A stretch of 11,815 nucleotides of DNA. Source: DASSHC01 sp035693105 (lineage in GTDB: Bacteria; Chloroflexota; Chloroflexia; Thermomicrobiales; Thermomicrobiaceae). Below, piece by piece: positions 5,307-11,815 of the stretch; within the stretch, counting starts at the first letter, position 1, and each line of letters opens with the position of its first letter. Under the pieces are notes generated by a model, which did not search any database, was not told the DNA's origin, and saw nothing but the letters and a program-made list of their open reading frames with translations. The stretch is taken from contig DASSHC010000403.1 of the NCBI GenBank assembly GCA_035693105.1, positions 1 to 11,815 on the forward strand. The letters are read 5' to 3'. Made by a program: the position numbers and the translations under genes.

Positions 5307-7319
5307 ATGCCACGACCGATCGAGATCGAAGACCTGGCGCGGATCAAGTACGCCGGCGAGCCGCGCATCAGCCCCGACGGCACGCGCGTCGCCTACGTCG
5401 TGACCGAGGTCGATCTGCCGGGGAAGCGCTATCAGTCCGCCATCTGGCTGGCGAACGCCGACGGCACTGGCCAGCCGCGCCGCTTCACCGCGGGCGAAAG
5501 CAAGGACACCGCGCCACGCTGGTCGCCGGACGGCGAGCGCTTGGCGTTCCTCTCCGACCGCGACGGTAAGAATCAGCTCTACGTCCTCGCGCTCGCCGGG
5601 GGTGAGGCGGTGCAGTTGACGGACTTGAAGCATGGCGTGGCCGATCCGGCCTGGTCGCCCGATGGCGGGCGGCTGCTCTGCAGCAGCAAGATCGGCCCGG
5701 AGGGACCGGTGCGGCTGAGCGAGCAGAGCGAGGAGGACAGGAAGCGCGAGGCCGAGCGGAGCGACGTCAAGGTCATCCGCGCGCTGAAATATAAGCTCGA
5801 CGGCGAGGGCTTCCTGGGTGACTTGCGGCGGCACCTCTTCGCCGTGCCCGCCGAGGGCGGCGCCTTGCACCAGCTTACCGAGGGTGACTGGGACGACAGC
5901 CAGCCCGCCTGGGCACCGAGCGGTGGCCTGATCGCCTTCGCTTCCAACCGCACCGACGATCGTGAGCGTAACACGGTGATGGACATCTGGGTGCTGCCGG
6001 CCGAGGGCGGTGAGCCGCGACGCGTTACCCAAAGTGACGGCGCCTACGGTCAGCCCGCCTTCTCACCGAGCGGCGGCACACTCGCCTTCACGGGCCACGA
6101 GTTCAGTACAGAGTACGGCCCCAACACCATCGACCGCCTGTGGGTGGCGCCGATCGAGGGCGGCCAGCCACAGGCCGTGACCGGCGCGCTCGACCGCGAG
6201 GTCGGCAACACGGTCGCCAGCGATGTCCATTACAGCGCGGCGCCGCAACGGCCGGTCTGGGCCAGCGATGGCCGCAGCGTCTACACGCTGGTCAGCGAGC
6301 GCGGCGACGTGCCCCTGGTGCGCGTCTCGCTCGACGGCGAGATCACCACCGTCGTGGGCGGCGAGCGCGAGGTGGTCAACTTCAGCGTCGCGGGCAACGG
6401 CACGATCGCGTTCCTGGCCTCCGATCTCGCTCACCCCTTGGAAGTCTTCACCTGCGACGCCGACGGCGGGGACGAGCGCCAGCTCAGCGTCGCGAACGCC
6501 GCCTGGTTGGACGAAGCCGCCGCGAGCGCGGGCGAGCGTTTCACGGTCACCACCGCGGACGGAGCCGAGCTGGATGCCTGGCTGCTACGGCCTCCGGATT
6601 TTGACGCCAGCAAGCGGTACCCGATGGTGCTCGAGATCCACGGCGGGCCGCACGGCATGTACGGCAGCGGCTTCTTCCACGAGATGCAGCTGCTGGCCGC
6701 GCGCGGCTACGTCGTCCTTTTCAGCAACCCCCGTGGCAGCACCGGTGCCGGGCAGGAGTTCGTGGCCGCCGCTATGGGCGACTGGGGCGGCGTCGACTAC
6801 CGCGACCTGATGGCGGTGGTGGACGCGGCGCTGGAGCGGGAGCCGGCCATTGATCCGGCGCGCCTGGGCGTGACCGGCGGCTCATATGGCGGCTACATGA
6901 CAAACTGGATCGTGACCCAGACCGAACGCTTCAAGGCGGCGGTGACGATGCGCAGCACGGTCAACCGGCACAATCTGGTGGGTACCAGCGACCTCGTCTG
7001 GTCGTACGCCGAATCCGAGTTCGGCGGCAACGTCTACGAGCAGCCGGAGCTCTACCACGCGCGTTCGCCGTTGAGCTACATCCGCAACGTGAACACGCCG
7101 CTGCTGATCATGCACAGCGAGAACGACTACCGTTGCCCGATCGAGCAGGCGGAGCAGCTCTTCACCGCGCTGAGGCTCCAGGGCAAAGAGGCGGAATTCG
7201 TGCGCTTCCCCAACGAGAGCCACGGGCTCTCGCGCGGGGGGCGCCCCGATCACCGCGTCGAACGGCTGGAGCGCATGCTGGGCTGGTTCGACCGCTATCT
7301 GAAAGCGGACAGCGAGTAG
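5307..7319 (+). CDS. S9-family (acylaminoacyl/prolyl-oligopeptidase type) serine peptidase
   Basis: A 670-residue two-domain peptidase. Residues about 10-400 form a beta-propeller of PD40/WD40-like blades, with repeated WSPDG/SPSGG motifs at blade starts (for example APRWSPDGERLAFLS, QPAFSPSGGTLAF). The alpha/beta-hydrolase domain runs from about 411 to 670, with the oxyanion region HGGPHG, the nucleophile S526 in GGSYGGYM, D607 in HSENDYRCP and H639 in NESHGLS. Ser-Asp and Asp-His distances (81 and 32) match the family. The propeller limits entry to short peptides, releasing N-terminal blocked residues or dipeptides; S9C best fits the GGSYGGYM/NESHG pattern. There is no signal sequence, so it is cytoplasmic. 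GGGAG lies 6 nt before the ATG and the gene starts 11 nt after the dipeptidase stop, so the pair probably acts in sequence on peptides. Confidence 0.95.
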   Translation: MPRPIEIEDLARIKYAGEPRISPDGTRVAYVVTEVDLPGKRYQSAIWLANADGTGQPRRFTAGESKDTAPRWSPDGERLAFLSDRDGKNQLYVLALAGGEAVQLTDLKHGVADPAWSPDGGRLLCSSKIGPEGPVRLSEQSEEDRKREAERSDVKVIRALKYKLDGEGFLGDLRRHLFAVPAEGGALHQLTEGDWDDSQPAWAPSGGLIAFASNRTDDRERNTVMDIWVLPAEGGEPRRVTQSDGAYGQPAFSPSGGTLAFTGHEFSTEYGPNTIDRLWVAPIEGGQPQAVTGALDREVGNTVASDVHYSAAPQRPVWASDGRSVYTLVSERGDVPLVRVSLDGEITTVVGGEREVVNFSVAGNGTIAFLASDLAHPLEVFTCDADGGDERQLSVANAAWLDEAAASAGERFTVTTADGAELDAWLLRPPDFDASKRYPMVLEIHGGPHGMYGSGFFHEMQLLAARGYVVLFSNPRGSTGAGQEFVAAAMGDWGGVDYRDLMAVVDAALEREPAIDPARLGVTGGSYGGYMTNWIVTQTERFKAAVTMRSTVNRHNLVGTSDLVWSYAESEFGGNVYEQPELYHARSPLSYIRNVNTPLLIMHSENDYRCPIEQAEQLFTALRLQGKEAEFVRFPNESHGLSRGGRPDHRVERLERMLGWFDRYLKADSE

Positions 7320-7320
7320 C

Positions 7321-7364
7321 GCGCCGGTTGCGGGGCGTGGTGGAGCGGCGTTGGCGCCTTTCTT
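7321..7364 (+). terminator. Possible terminator after the S9 peptidase gene
   Basis: Immediately after the TAG stop, GCGCCGGT (7321-7328) can pair with GTTGGCGC (7350-7357), including G-T wobbles, followed by a pyrimidine run CTTTCTT at 7358-7364. An alternative small stem is GGCG-ttgg-CGCC at 7347-7358. The loop of the larger form is long, so confidence is modest. Confidence 0.33.
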
Positions 7365-7393
7365 GGGAGATGGTGCCGCGAGGAGCTGAGGAG

Positions 7394-7475
7394 AGATTCT
7401 TCGCTGCGGCTCAGAATGACAGTATCGGCGTCTCACACGCTCTCCTGTCATCCTGAGGCCCTGGCCGAAGGATAT
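7394..7475. repeat. Second REP-like inverted repeat in the S9/hisB convergent spacer
   Basis: Arms at 7394-7422 and 7445-7475 are inverted copies sharing TTCG and CTCAG(A/G)ATGACAG, with small internal differences and a 2-nt length change. They belong to the same family as the arms at 3208-3240 and 3301-3333. The right arm overlaps a perfect 12-bp palindrome, AAGGATATCCTT (7468-7479). The minus-strand translation reads CHSEPQRRIS, the well-known spurious peptide signature of this repeat class. The rest of the 230-bp spacer up to 7549 shows no gene. Confidence 0.8.
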
Positions 7476-7549
7476 CCTTTCGGTTTCAAGTTGCAGCACA
7501 TGACCGGGTGGGTGCCCAAGACAAAAGCGATTGTGCCTCTGGGAGAGTC

Positions 7550-8149
7550 TCAAGCGGTTTCGATGCGCTCCTTGGTCGAGGGGAGGCGGTCGCCGAGGCG
7601 CGGGTCAAGGCGGGTGGCGGCGTCGAGGGCGCGGGCGAAGGCCTTGAAAACGGCCTCGATCTGGTGGTGCGTATTCGTGCCATACAGGGTGACGACGTGC
7701 AGGTTGATGCGCGCCTCGATCGCCAGCGACTCGAAGAAGTGGCGCACCAGATCGGTATCGAGCTGGCCCACCGCGGCACCGGAGAACGGCTGGCGCTGCA
7801 CGAAGTAGCCGCGCCCGCCGCAGTCGACCGCGACCTGGGCCAGCGCTTCGTCCATCGGCACGGCGGCGTCGGCCGTGCGCCGGATGCCGCGCCGCTCGCC
7901 GAGCGCCTGGCGCAGCGCCTGGCCGAGACAGAGGCCGACATCCTCGGTGGTGTGGTGCGCGTCGACGTGCAGGTCGCCGCGGGCGTGCACCTGGAGGTCG
8001 AAAAGGCCGTGGCGTGCAAAGAGCGTCAGGAAGTGGTCGAGCGCACCGACGCCGGTGTCGATCTCGGATTCGCCGCTCCCATCGAGGTCGAGCCGCAGTT
8101 CGACCGCTGTCTCGCGCGTCTCGCGCTGGACGGACCCGACGCGCGCCAA
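7550..8149 (-). CDS. hisB: Imidazoleglycerol-phosphate dehydratase
   Basis: Removes water from imidazoleglycerol phosphate to give imidazole-acetol phosphate, the sixth step of histidine synthesis. It uses two metal ions and works as a 24-mer in the cytoplasm. At 199 residues it has the usual length of the monofunctional enzyme. Metal-binding motifs are all present: LDHFL (37-41), DAHHTTED (63-70), MDEA (99-102), HFFE (137-140), NLH (149-151) and a C-terminal HH..E (161-165). The start is TTG at 8149: the codon just before is the hisC stop TAG, so no upstream start is possible, and no other start codon lies near the family's N-terminal RxTxET motif. A ribosome-binding site GAGGAG sits 6 nt upstream inside the end of hisC, implying translational coupling. 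Ser in the family's D.SGR motif is Gly here (DCGGR). Confidence 0.97.
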   Translation of the reverse strand: MARVGSVQRETRETAVELRLDLDGSGESEIDTGVGALDHFLTLFARHGLFDLQVHARGDLHVDAHHTTEDVGLCLGQALRQALGERRGIRRTADAAVPMDEALAQVAVDCGGRGYFVQRQPFSGAAVGQLDTDLVRHFFESLAIEARINLHVVTLYGTNTHHQIEAVFKAFARALDAATRLDPRLGDRLPSTKERIETA

Positions 8150-9256
8150 CTACAGCTCCTCGGCCATGGCACGCAGCGCCGCCACCAGCCGGTCGGTGTC
8201 CTGGGGCCGTCCGACGCTGATGCGCAGGAAGTCGCGTAGCTCGGGGTCGCCGTACTTGCGGATCAGGATCCCCTGGCGGTAGAGCCGGCGGTGGATGACG
8301 TGCGCGTCGCCGCGCGTGACGCGGCAGAGGATGTAGTTGCCGTGCGAGGGGAAGGGCTGGAGGAAATTCAGCTTGCGCAGCGAGCGGAAGAGCCTGCCGC
8401 GCTCGACCCGAATGCGGCTGACGCGCTCGCGCAGATAGTCCTGGTCGTCGAGCACGGCCTCGATCGCGGCCAGGGCCGCGACGCTCACGTTGAAGGGCTG
8501 CTTGACTTTCCAGATGCCGGCGGCCAGCGCCGGCGGGAAGATGCCGTAGCCGATGCGCAGCCCGGCCAGCCCGGCCCACTTGCTGAAAGTGCGCAGCACC
8601 GCCAGGTTGTCCCACTCACCGACCAGGGGCAGGAACGTCTTGCCCGAGAACTCGTAGTAGGCCTCATCGAGGACCACCAGCGCGCCGGTACGCAGCAGCC
8701 GAACCAGTTGCTGGCTGGTCACCAGATTGCCGGTGGGGTTGTTCGGTGAGGCGACGAAGATCAGCTTGGTGCGCTCGTTGACCGCCTGGACGATCGCGTC
8801 CACATCCAGCTCGTAGTCGGCGGCGCGCGGCACGGCGCGAGCCATGCCGTGGTAGAGCCCCGCCCGCTGGGCATAGACGCCGAAGGTCGGCACCGGCACG
8901 ATGACCTCGTCGCCAGGATCGATGGTGGCGAGCAGCAGCAGATCGATCAGTTCATCGGCCCCATTGCCGATGATGATGCGCTCGGCGGCAGCGCCGGTGT
9001 ACTCGGCCAGGCGGCGGCGGGCGGCGCGCTGATCGGCATCGGGGTAGCGGTGGTAGCGATCGAAACTGGCTAGCGCCTCCTGCACGTGGATCGAGGTGCC
9101 GTAGGGGTTCTCGTTGGTGTCGAGCTTGATGATCTCGTCAAGCGGACGCCCCAGTTCCTGGGCCACCGCGACCAGATCGTCGGAGGGCACGTAGCCGTCC
9201 TGCTCGAGCACGCTCGGGCGGATGATGCGTCGCAGCGCTTTCGGGATGCTCGCCAA
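8150..9256 (-). CDS. hisC: Histidinol-phosphate aminotransferase
   Basis: Transfers the amino group of glutamate to imidazole-acetol phosphate, giving histidinol phosphate, with a PLP cofactor. This is a class I/II fold aminotransferase of 368 residues. Landmarks are LDTNENPYG (45-53); GNGADELIDLL (98-108) for the phosphate clamp; SPNNPTGN (170-177); LDEAYYEF (196-203) with the PLP-binding Asp197 and Tyr200; the Schiff-base Lys226 in TFSKWAGLAGLRIGY; and a C-terminal RISVG with the substrate-carboxylate Arg. The TTG at 9256 was chosen because AGGAGG lies upstream (10 nt, a little long) and because the candidate promoter would start transcription near 9282, which excludes upstream in-frame starts. 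The open frame reaches 9364 but translates a Met-Gly repeat there. It is the first gene of hisCB; no other his gene is in the window. Confidence 0.95.
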   Translation of the reverse strand: MASIPKALRRIIRPSVLEQDGYVPSDDLVAVAQELGRPLDEIIKLDTNENPYGTSIHVQEALASFDRYHRYPDADQRAARRRLAEYTGAAAERIIIGNGADELIDLLLLATIDPGDEVIVPVPTFGVYAQRAGLYHGMARAVPRAADYELDVDAIVQAVNERTKLIFVASPNNPTGNLVTSQQLVRLLRTGALVVLDEAYYEFSGKTFLPLVGEWDNLAVLRTFSKWAGLAGLRIGYGIFPPALAAGIWKVKQPFNVSVAALAAIEAVLDDQDYLRERVSRIRVERGRLFRSLRKLNFLQPFPSHGNYILCRVTRGDAHVIHRRLYRQGILIRKYGDPELRDFLRISVGRPQDTDRLVAALRAMAEEL

Positions 9257-9288
9257 ACCCTGCTCGCCTCCTGTCTGAGCCAACCTGG

Positions 9289-9318
9289 ATGCTAGAATCG
9301 ACCATGTGCCCATGCCAA
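9289..9318 (-). promoter_or_regulatory. Candidate promoter of hisC-hisB
   Basis: On the minus strand TTGGCA (9318-9313, 5 of 6 to the -35 consensus) is followed by 18 nt and TAGCAT (9294-9289, 4 of 6 to -10). The predicted start near 9282 leaves about 26 nt, including AGGAGG, before the hisC TTG. The -35 falls inside the CCCATG hexamer repeat. Confidence 0.42.
9293..9298 (+). promoter_or_regulatory. Candidate -10 of the carboxypeptidase-pseudouridine synthase operon
   Basis: TAGAAT matches TATAAT at 5 of 6 positions and overlaps the minus-strand -10 of hisC by two bases. The -35 is poor (CTGTCT at 9271-9276, 16 nt spacing). Transcription would begin near 9305 and run about 58 nt to the ATG at 9363. 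Confidence 0.3.
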
Positions 9319-9332
9319 TGCCCATGCCCATG
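9309..9332. repeat. Tandem hexanucleotide repeat (CCCATG x4)
   Basis: Four contiguous units, CCCATG, CCAATG, CCCATG, CCCATG, lie between the divergent hisC and carboxypeptidase genes and are followed by a partial CC. If translated it reads Met-Pro repeats on plus or Met-Gly repeats on minus, which produces false N-terminal extensions of both genes. The imperfect unit supplies the TTGGCA -35 candidate of hisC. Confidence 0.88.
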
Positions 9333-9362
9333 CCAGCGGAGCATCTGTCGGAGCGGAGCGTC

Positions 9363-10715
9363 ATGCGGAGCCATCACTCGGAAAGCAGGCCGGCTCCCTT
9401 TCCGCTGACTCGAGCCGCGTCGCGTACGCTGGTACCACGCTGGCTGGGATTGATTATAGCCCTCCTTGTCCTCTGTCAATGCGGCTACAGCGGTCCCGCT
9501 ACCGCTGACTCCCCGGTGGCCTCGTTCGAGCTCCTCTCCGCGGGCACGCCGCCGGCCGCGCACGCTCCAGCCGCGCCGGCGCGTTCACCAGCACAGGTCG
9601 CGAGGCGGATCGACCTCGCGCCGGCGGCCACGCCCAGGCCGTCACCGCCCGCTTCACCAACACCCGTCGCGACGCCCACGCCGGCACTGCAGGTAAACCT
9701 GACGGCTCGTGCCGCCTTCGCCGTCGATCTGACACATCAGTTGGAGCTCTACGCCAACAACGCGGACACGCCGCTGCCCCCGGCGAGCACGACCAAGGTC
9801 GTCTCAGCGCTGGTCGTGCTGCAATCTCTGCCGCTGGATACCCAGGTGACCATCGCGCCGCAAGATCTGGTCGACCCGGCCATCTACTCGCACATGGGGC
9901 TGGAGACTGGCGACGTGGTGACGGCCCGCGATCTGCTGGCCGGGATGCTCCTGCCATCGGGCGACGACGCGGCCAAGGCGCTGGCGCGCGTCACCGGCGA
10001 GCGGCTGCCGGCACCGGACGGCGCGGACCCCATGGCGCGTTTCGTGGCCGCGATGAACCGGCTGGCGGCGTCGCTCGGCATGCGCCACAGCCATTTCTTG
10101 AACCCCGACGGAGTCGACGCGCCGGGGCACGTCTCGACCGCCCGCGACCTGGCGATCGCCACCGCCGCGCTCTTCCAGCACCCGCTGTTGCAGCAGCTGG
10201 TCGCCGAGCGAAGCGAGACGGTACAGGTCGGCGGCCCGAACGCTCGCGCCATCGCGCTGGTGAACACCAACGAGCTGCTTGGGCAAGCGGGGGTGCACGG
10301 GGTCAAGACCGGAACCACCGACGCGGCGGGCCAGTGCCTGATCACGGCGATCTGGCGTGGCGGCTCACGCATCGTCACCGTCGTGCTCGGCAGCAGCGAC
10401 CGCTACGCCGACACCGACGCGCTGTTGAGCGCCCTCGACGGCCGCTACCGCTGGCTGCGGCTGGGTCGCGACGGCGATATCGGCCCGCTGAATCAACTGC
10501 TGGCTGAGAAGCACCTCTCGTTCGGCGTCGTGGTGCCGGTCATCCTCAGTCGGGAGCAGGCCGCCGAGCTGCACTACGAGCTGCAACTGGCGCCCCAGCC
10601 GGGCGGCGGCTGGACGCCGCAGGGTAGCGTGCTATTCTCCTCAGGCGGGGAGTCGATCTTGCGGCTGCCGGTTTATAGCGGCGACCCATCGAATGTTGGG
10701 ACGCCGGGTCCGTGA
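9363..10715 (+). CDS. Secreted D-alanyl-D-alanine carboxypeptidase (peptidase S11)
   Basis: A 450-residue penicillin-binding-type enzyme that removes the terminal D-Ala of peptidoglycan stem peptides. Residues 26-40 form the hydrophobic core of a signal peptide (RWLGLIIALLVLCQC), with a likely signal peptidase I site after ATA47. A Pro/Ala/Thr-rich linker of about 60 residues (50-110) carries the catalytic domain away from the membrane. Catalytic motifs are S142-T-T-K145 (SxxK), S199-G-D201 (the SxN position, with Asp) and K315-T-G317. A small C-terminal beta domain (about 390-450) follows. There is no C-terminal amphipathic anchor as in DacA, so the uncleaved leader may anchor it instead. 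The ATG at 9363 has GGAG 4 nt upstream. An upstream GTG at 9306 would only add Met-Pro repeats. The pseudouridine synthase gene starts 28 nt downstream. Confidence 0.93.
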   Translation: MRSHHSESRPAPFPLTRAASRTLVPRWLGLIIALLVLCQCGYSGPATADSPVASFELLSAGTPPAAHAPAAPARSPAQVARRIDLAPAATPRPSPPASPTPVATPTPALQVNLTARAAFAVDLTHQLELYANNADTPLPPASTTKVVSALVVLQSLPLDTQVTIAPQDLVDPAIYSHMGLETGDVVTARDLLAGMLLPSGDDAAKALARVTGERLPAPDGADPMARFVAAMNRLAASLGMRHSHFLNPDGVDAPGHVSTARDLAIATAALFQHPLLQQLVAERSETVQVGGPNARAIALVNTNELLGQAGVHGVKTGTTDAAGQCLITAIWRGGSRIVTVVLGSSDRYADTDALLSALDGRYRWLRLGRDGDIGPLNQLLAEKHLSFGVVVPVILSREQAAELHYELQLAPQPGGGWTPQGSVLFSSGGESILRLPVYSGDPSNVGTPGP

Positions 10716-10743
10716 CGCCCGCGCCGAAGGGCAGGAGCCCGAT

Positions 10744-11815
10744 TTGGAACGATTGCAGCGCTTTCTGGCGGAGTCCGGGGTCGCCTCGCGACGCCACGCC
10801 GAAGAATTGATTCTGGAGGGCCGGGTCAAGGTGGACGGTCAGGTCGTGAAGGATCTGGGCGTGCGCGTCGACCCCGCGCGCCAGCGGATCGAGGTCGACG
10901 GCAAGCTGGTCCGGCCGCAGCGCAAGCGCTACCTGCTTCTCAACAAGCCGGCGGGTTACATCACCACCGCGCAGGACGAGCGCGGCCGGCGCACCGTGCT
11001 CGATCTGGTGCAGGTGCCGGAGCGCGTGGTGCCGGTGGGACGCCTCGATCGCCAGACCTCGGGCCTGCTCCTCCTGACCAACGACGGCGAGCTGGCCTAC
11101 CGCGTGGCGCACCCCAAGTTCGAACTGGCCAAGGAATACCTGGCGCTGGTCGACGGTCACCCGCCGCCTGAGGTGCTGGAGCGCCTGCGGCGCGGCGTGG
11201 TGATCGAAGGCGAGCGCATTACGACGGAGCAGATCAAGCCGATCAGCAACGAGGAAGACGGCCTGATCCTGAGTATCGTGATCCACGAGGGGCGCAACCG
11301 CATCGTGCGGCGGATGCTGGAGCGCGTCGGCTACCCGGCGATCTCGCTGGAGCGCGTGCGCATCGGACCGCTCTCGGTGCGCGGCATTCCGGTCGGCACC
11401 TGGCGCGACCTGACGGCCGGCGAGCTGGAGGAGATCTATAAAGCGGTTGGCATGCCGGAGGGCGAAGCCGAGCCGCGCGCACGCCCGAGGACGCCATCGT
11501 CCGAGTCGCGCCCGCGCACGGCCCCGCCCGCGGCCGAACGCCGCCCGACCGGACGACCTCCCGCGCGGCGTGGCGCGCCGTCCCGCCCCGCGCACGCACC
11601 CGGCCAACGCACGGAAGGAGGCCCGCGCCGCGAAGAGGACGCGGGGAGGTCCGGTGGGCCGCGGCGAGGCACCGGACGGCCCGGGGGCAGCGGCGGTTAC
11701 CGGCGCAAGCAGGAGCGGGTGAGCGGCCCCGCGACCGGGCGGCCGGAGCGGCGCCCGCCCCGGCGCGAAGCGCCGTCGGAGAGCGAGAGTGGGCGAGAAA
11801 CGCGCGGCACCGAGC
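10744..11815 (+). CDS. 16S/23S rRNA pseudouridine synthase, RsuA/RluB/E/F family (3' end beyond the window)
   Basis: Isomerises a specific uridine in rRNA to pseudouridine. The frame is open for 357 codons to the window end. Residues 1-60 are an S4 RNA-binding domain (ERLQRFLAESGVASRRHAEE, GRVKVDG). The catalytic domain has NKPAGYITT (67-75), the catalytic Asp102 in GRLDRQTSGLLLLTNDG, KEYL (130-133) and EGRNRIVRRML (182-192). The body resembles RluB, which acts on 23S rRNA. From about residue 239 to the edge the protein is low-complexity, dominated by Arg, Pro, Gly, Ala and Glu: a basic disordered tail. The start is TTG at 10744 with AGGAG 6 nt upstream, giving the family-typical MERLQRFLA N-terminus. 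An in-frame ATG at 10693 overlaps the preceding gene and has no ribosome-binding site. It is likely co-transcribed with the carboxypeptidase gene. Confidence 0.94.
   Translation, partial: MERLQRFLAESGVASRRHAEELILEGRVKVDGQVVKDLGVRVDPARQRIEVDGKLVRPQRKRYLLLNKPAGYITTAQDERGRRTVLDLVQVPERVVPVGRLDRQTSGLLLLTNDGELAYRVAHPKFELAKEYLALVDGHPPPEVLERLRRGVVIEGERITTEQIKPISNEEDGLILSIVIHEGRNRIVRRMLERVGYPAISLERVRIGPLSVRGIPVGTWRDLTAGELEEIYKAVGMPEGEAEPRARPRTPSSESRPRTAPPAAERRPTGRPPARRGAPSRPAHAPGQRTEGGPRREEDAGRSGGPRRGTGRPGGSGGYRRKQERVSGPATGRPERRPPRREAPSESESGRETRGTE

Noticed and set aside
5232..6032. 266-codon minus-strand open frame, and a similar one at 3775-4563
   Set aside because: They lie antisense to the S9 peptidase and M20 peptidase genes, lack family motifs, and show no ribosome-binding site worth noting.
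9306..9362. N-terminal extension of the carboxypeptidase starting at GTG 9306 (Met-Pro repeats), possibly leaderless
   Set aside because: It is only the translated CCCATG repeat. It has no ribosome-binding site, and the signal peptide is correctly placed from the ATG at 9363.
9459..9485. Lipoprotein signal (lipobox) in the carboxypeptidase leader
   Set aside because: Neither Cys in LVLCQC has Gly, Ala or Ser before it; a normal signal peptidase I site (ATA-DS) follows.
10693..10743. ATG at 10693 as the start of the pseudouridine synthase
   Set aside because: It is in frame but overlaps the carboxypeptidase end, has no Shine-Dalgarno, and would add a 17-residue extension not typical of the family. 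The TTG at 10744 has AGGAG at good spacing.
10546..11607. 353-codon open frame on the minus strand opposite the pseudouridine synthase
   Set aside because: The plus strand carries unmistakable family motifs. The minus translation has no recognisable domain and is the usual antisense shadow in GC-rich DNA.

Overview
The window is a GC-rich stretch (by eye roughly two thirds G+C; not computed) of an ordinary bacterial chromosome, with nine protein genes packed on both strands and no rRNA, tRNA, CRISPR array, transposase or phage gene. Several features suggest a Chloroflexota relative, perhaps Thermomicrobia (Sphaerobacter-like). These are a short archaeal/eukaryotic-type prolyl-tRNA synthetase with a C-terminal zinc module, a DUF3090 protein, frequent TTG starts, and repeats of the kind that translate as 'CHSE..EES'-like peptides. 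This placement is inference from recalled families, not a search.

Layout. 1-1396, minus strand: the 5' part of a DUF3090 gene (cut by the window edge) preceded by an AIR-synthase/HypE-like gene. 1397-1681: a divergent spacer with an extended -10 and a hairpin-rich leader. 1682-3130, plus: proS. 3131-3376: a convergent spacer holding a 126-bp nested inverted repeat. 3377-3778, minus: a VOC/glyoxalase-fold gene behind a near-consensus promoter whose spacer is a perfect 10-bp palindrome. 3928-7319, plus: a two-gene operon of an M20 dipeptidase and an S9 peptidase. 7320-7549: a second convergent spacer with a related inverted repeat. 7550-9256, minus: hisC-hisB, with stop and start codons abutting. 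9257-9362: a divergent spacer with overlapping candidate promoters and a hexanucleotide repeat. 9363-11815, plus: a D,D-carboxypeptidase (S11) followed by a RsuA/RluB-type rRNA pseudouridine synthase with a long basic disordered tail, running off the window.

How the genes work together. The dipeptidase and S9 peptidase probably finish cytoplasmic peptide breakdown. HisC and HisB catalyse two late histidine-synthesis steps (HisB acts before HisC). The carboxypeptidase trims peptidoglycan stem peptides outside the membrane. ProS and the pseudouridine synthase serve translation. I see no convincing new multi-gene system. The most interesting signals are non-coding: related inverted repeats at both convergent gene junctions, an operator-like palindrome inside the VOC promoter, and the structured proS leader with its ribosome-binding site in a hairpin loop.
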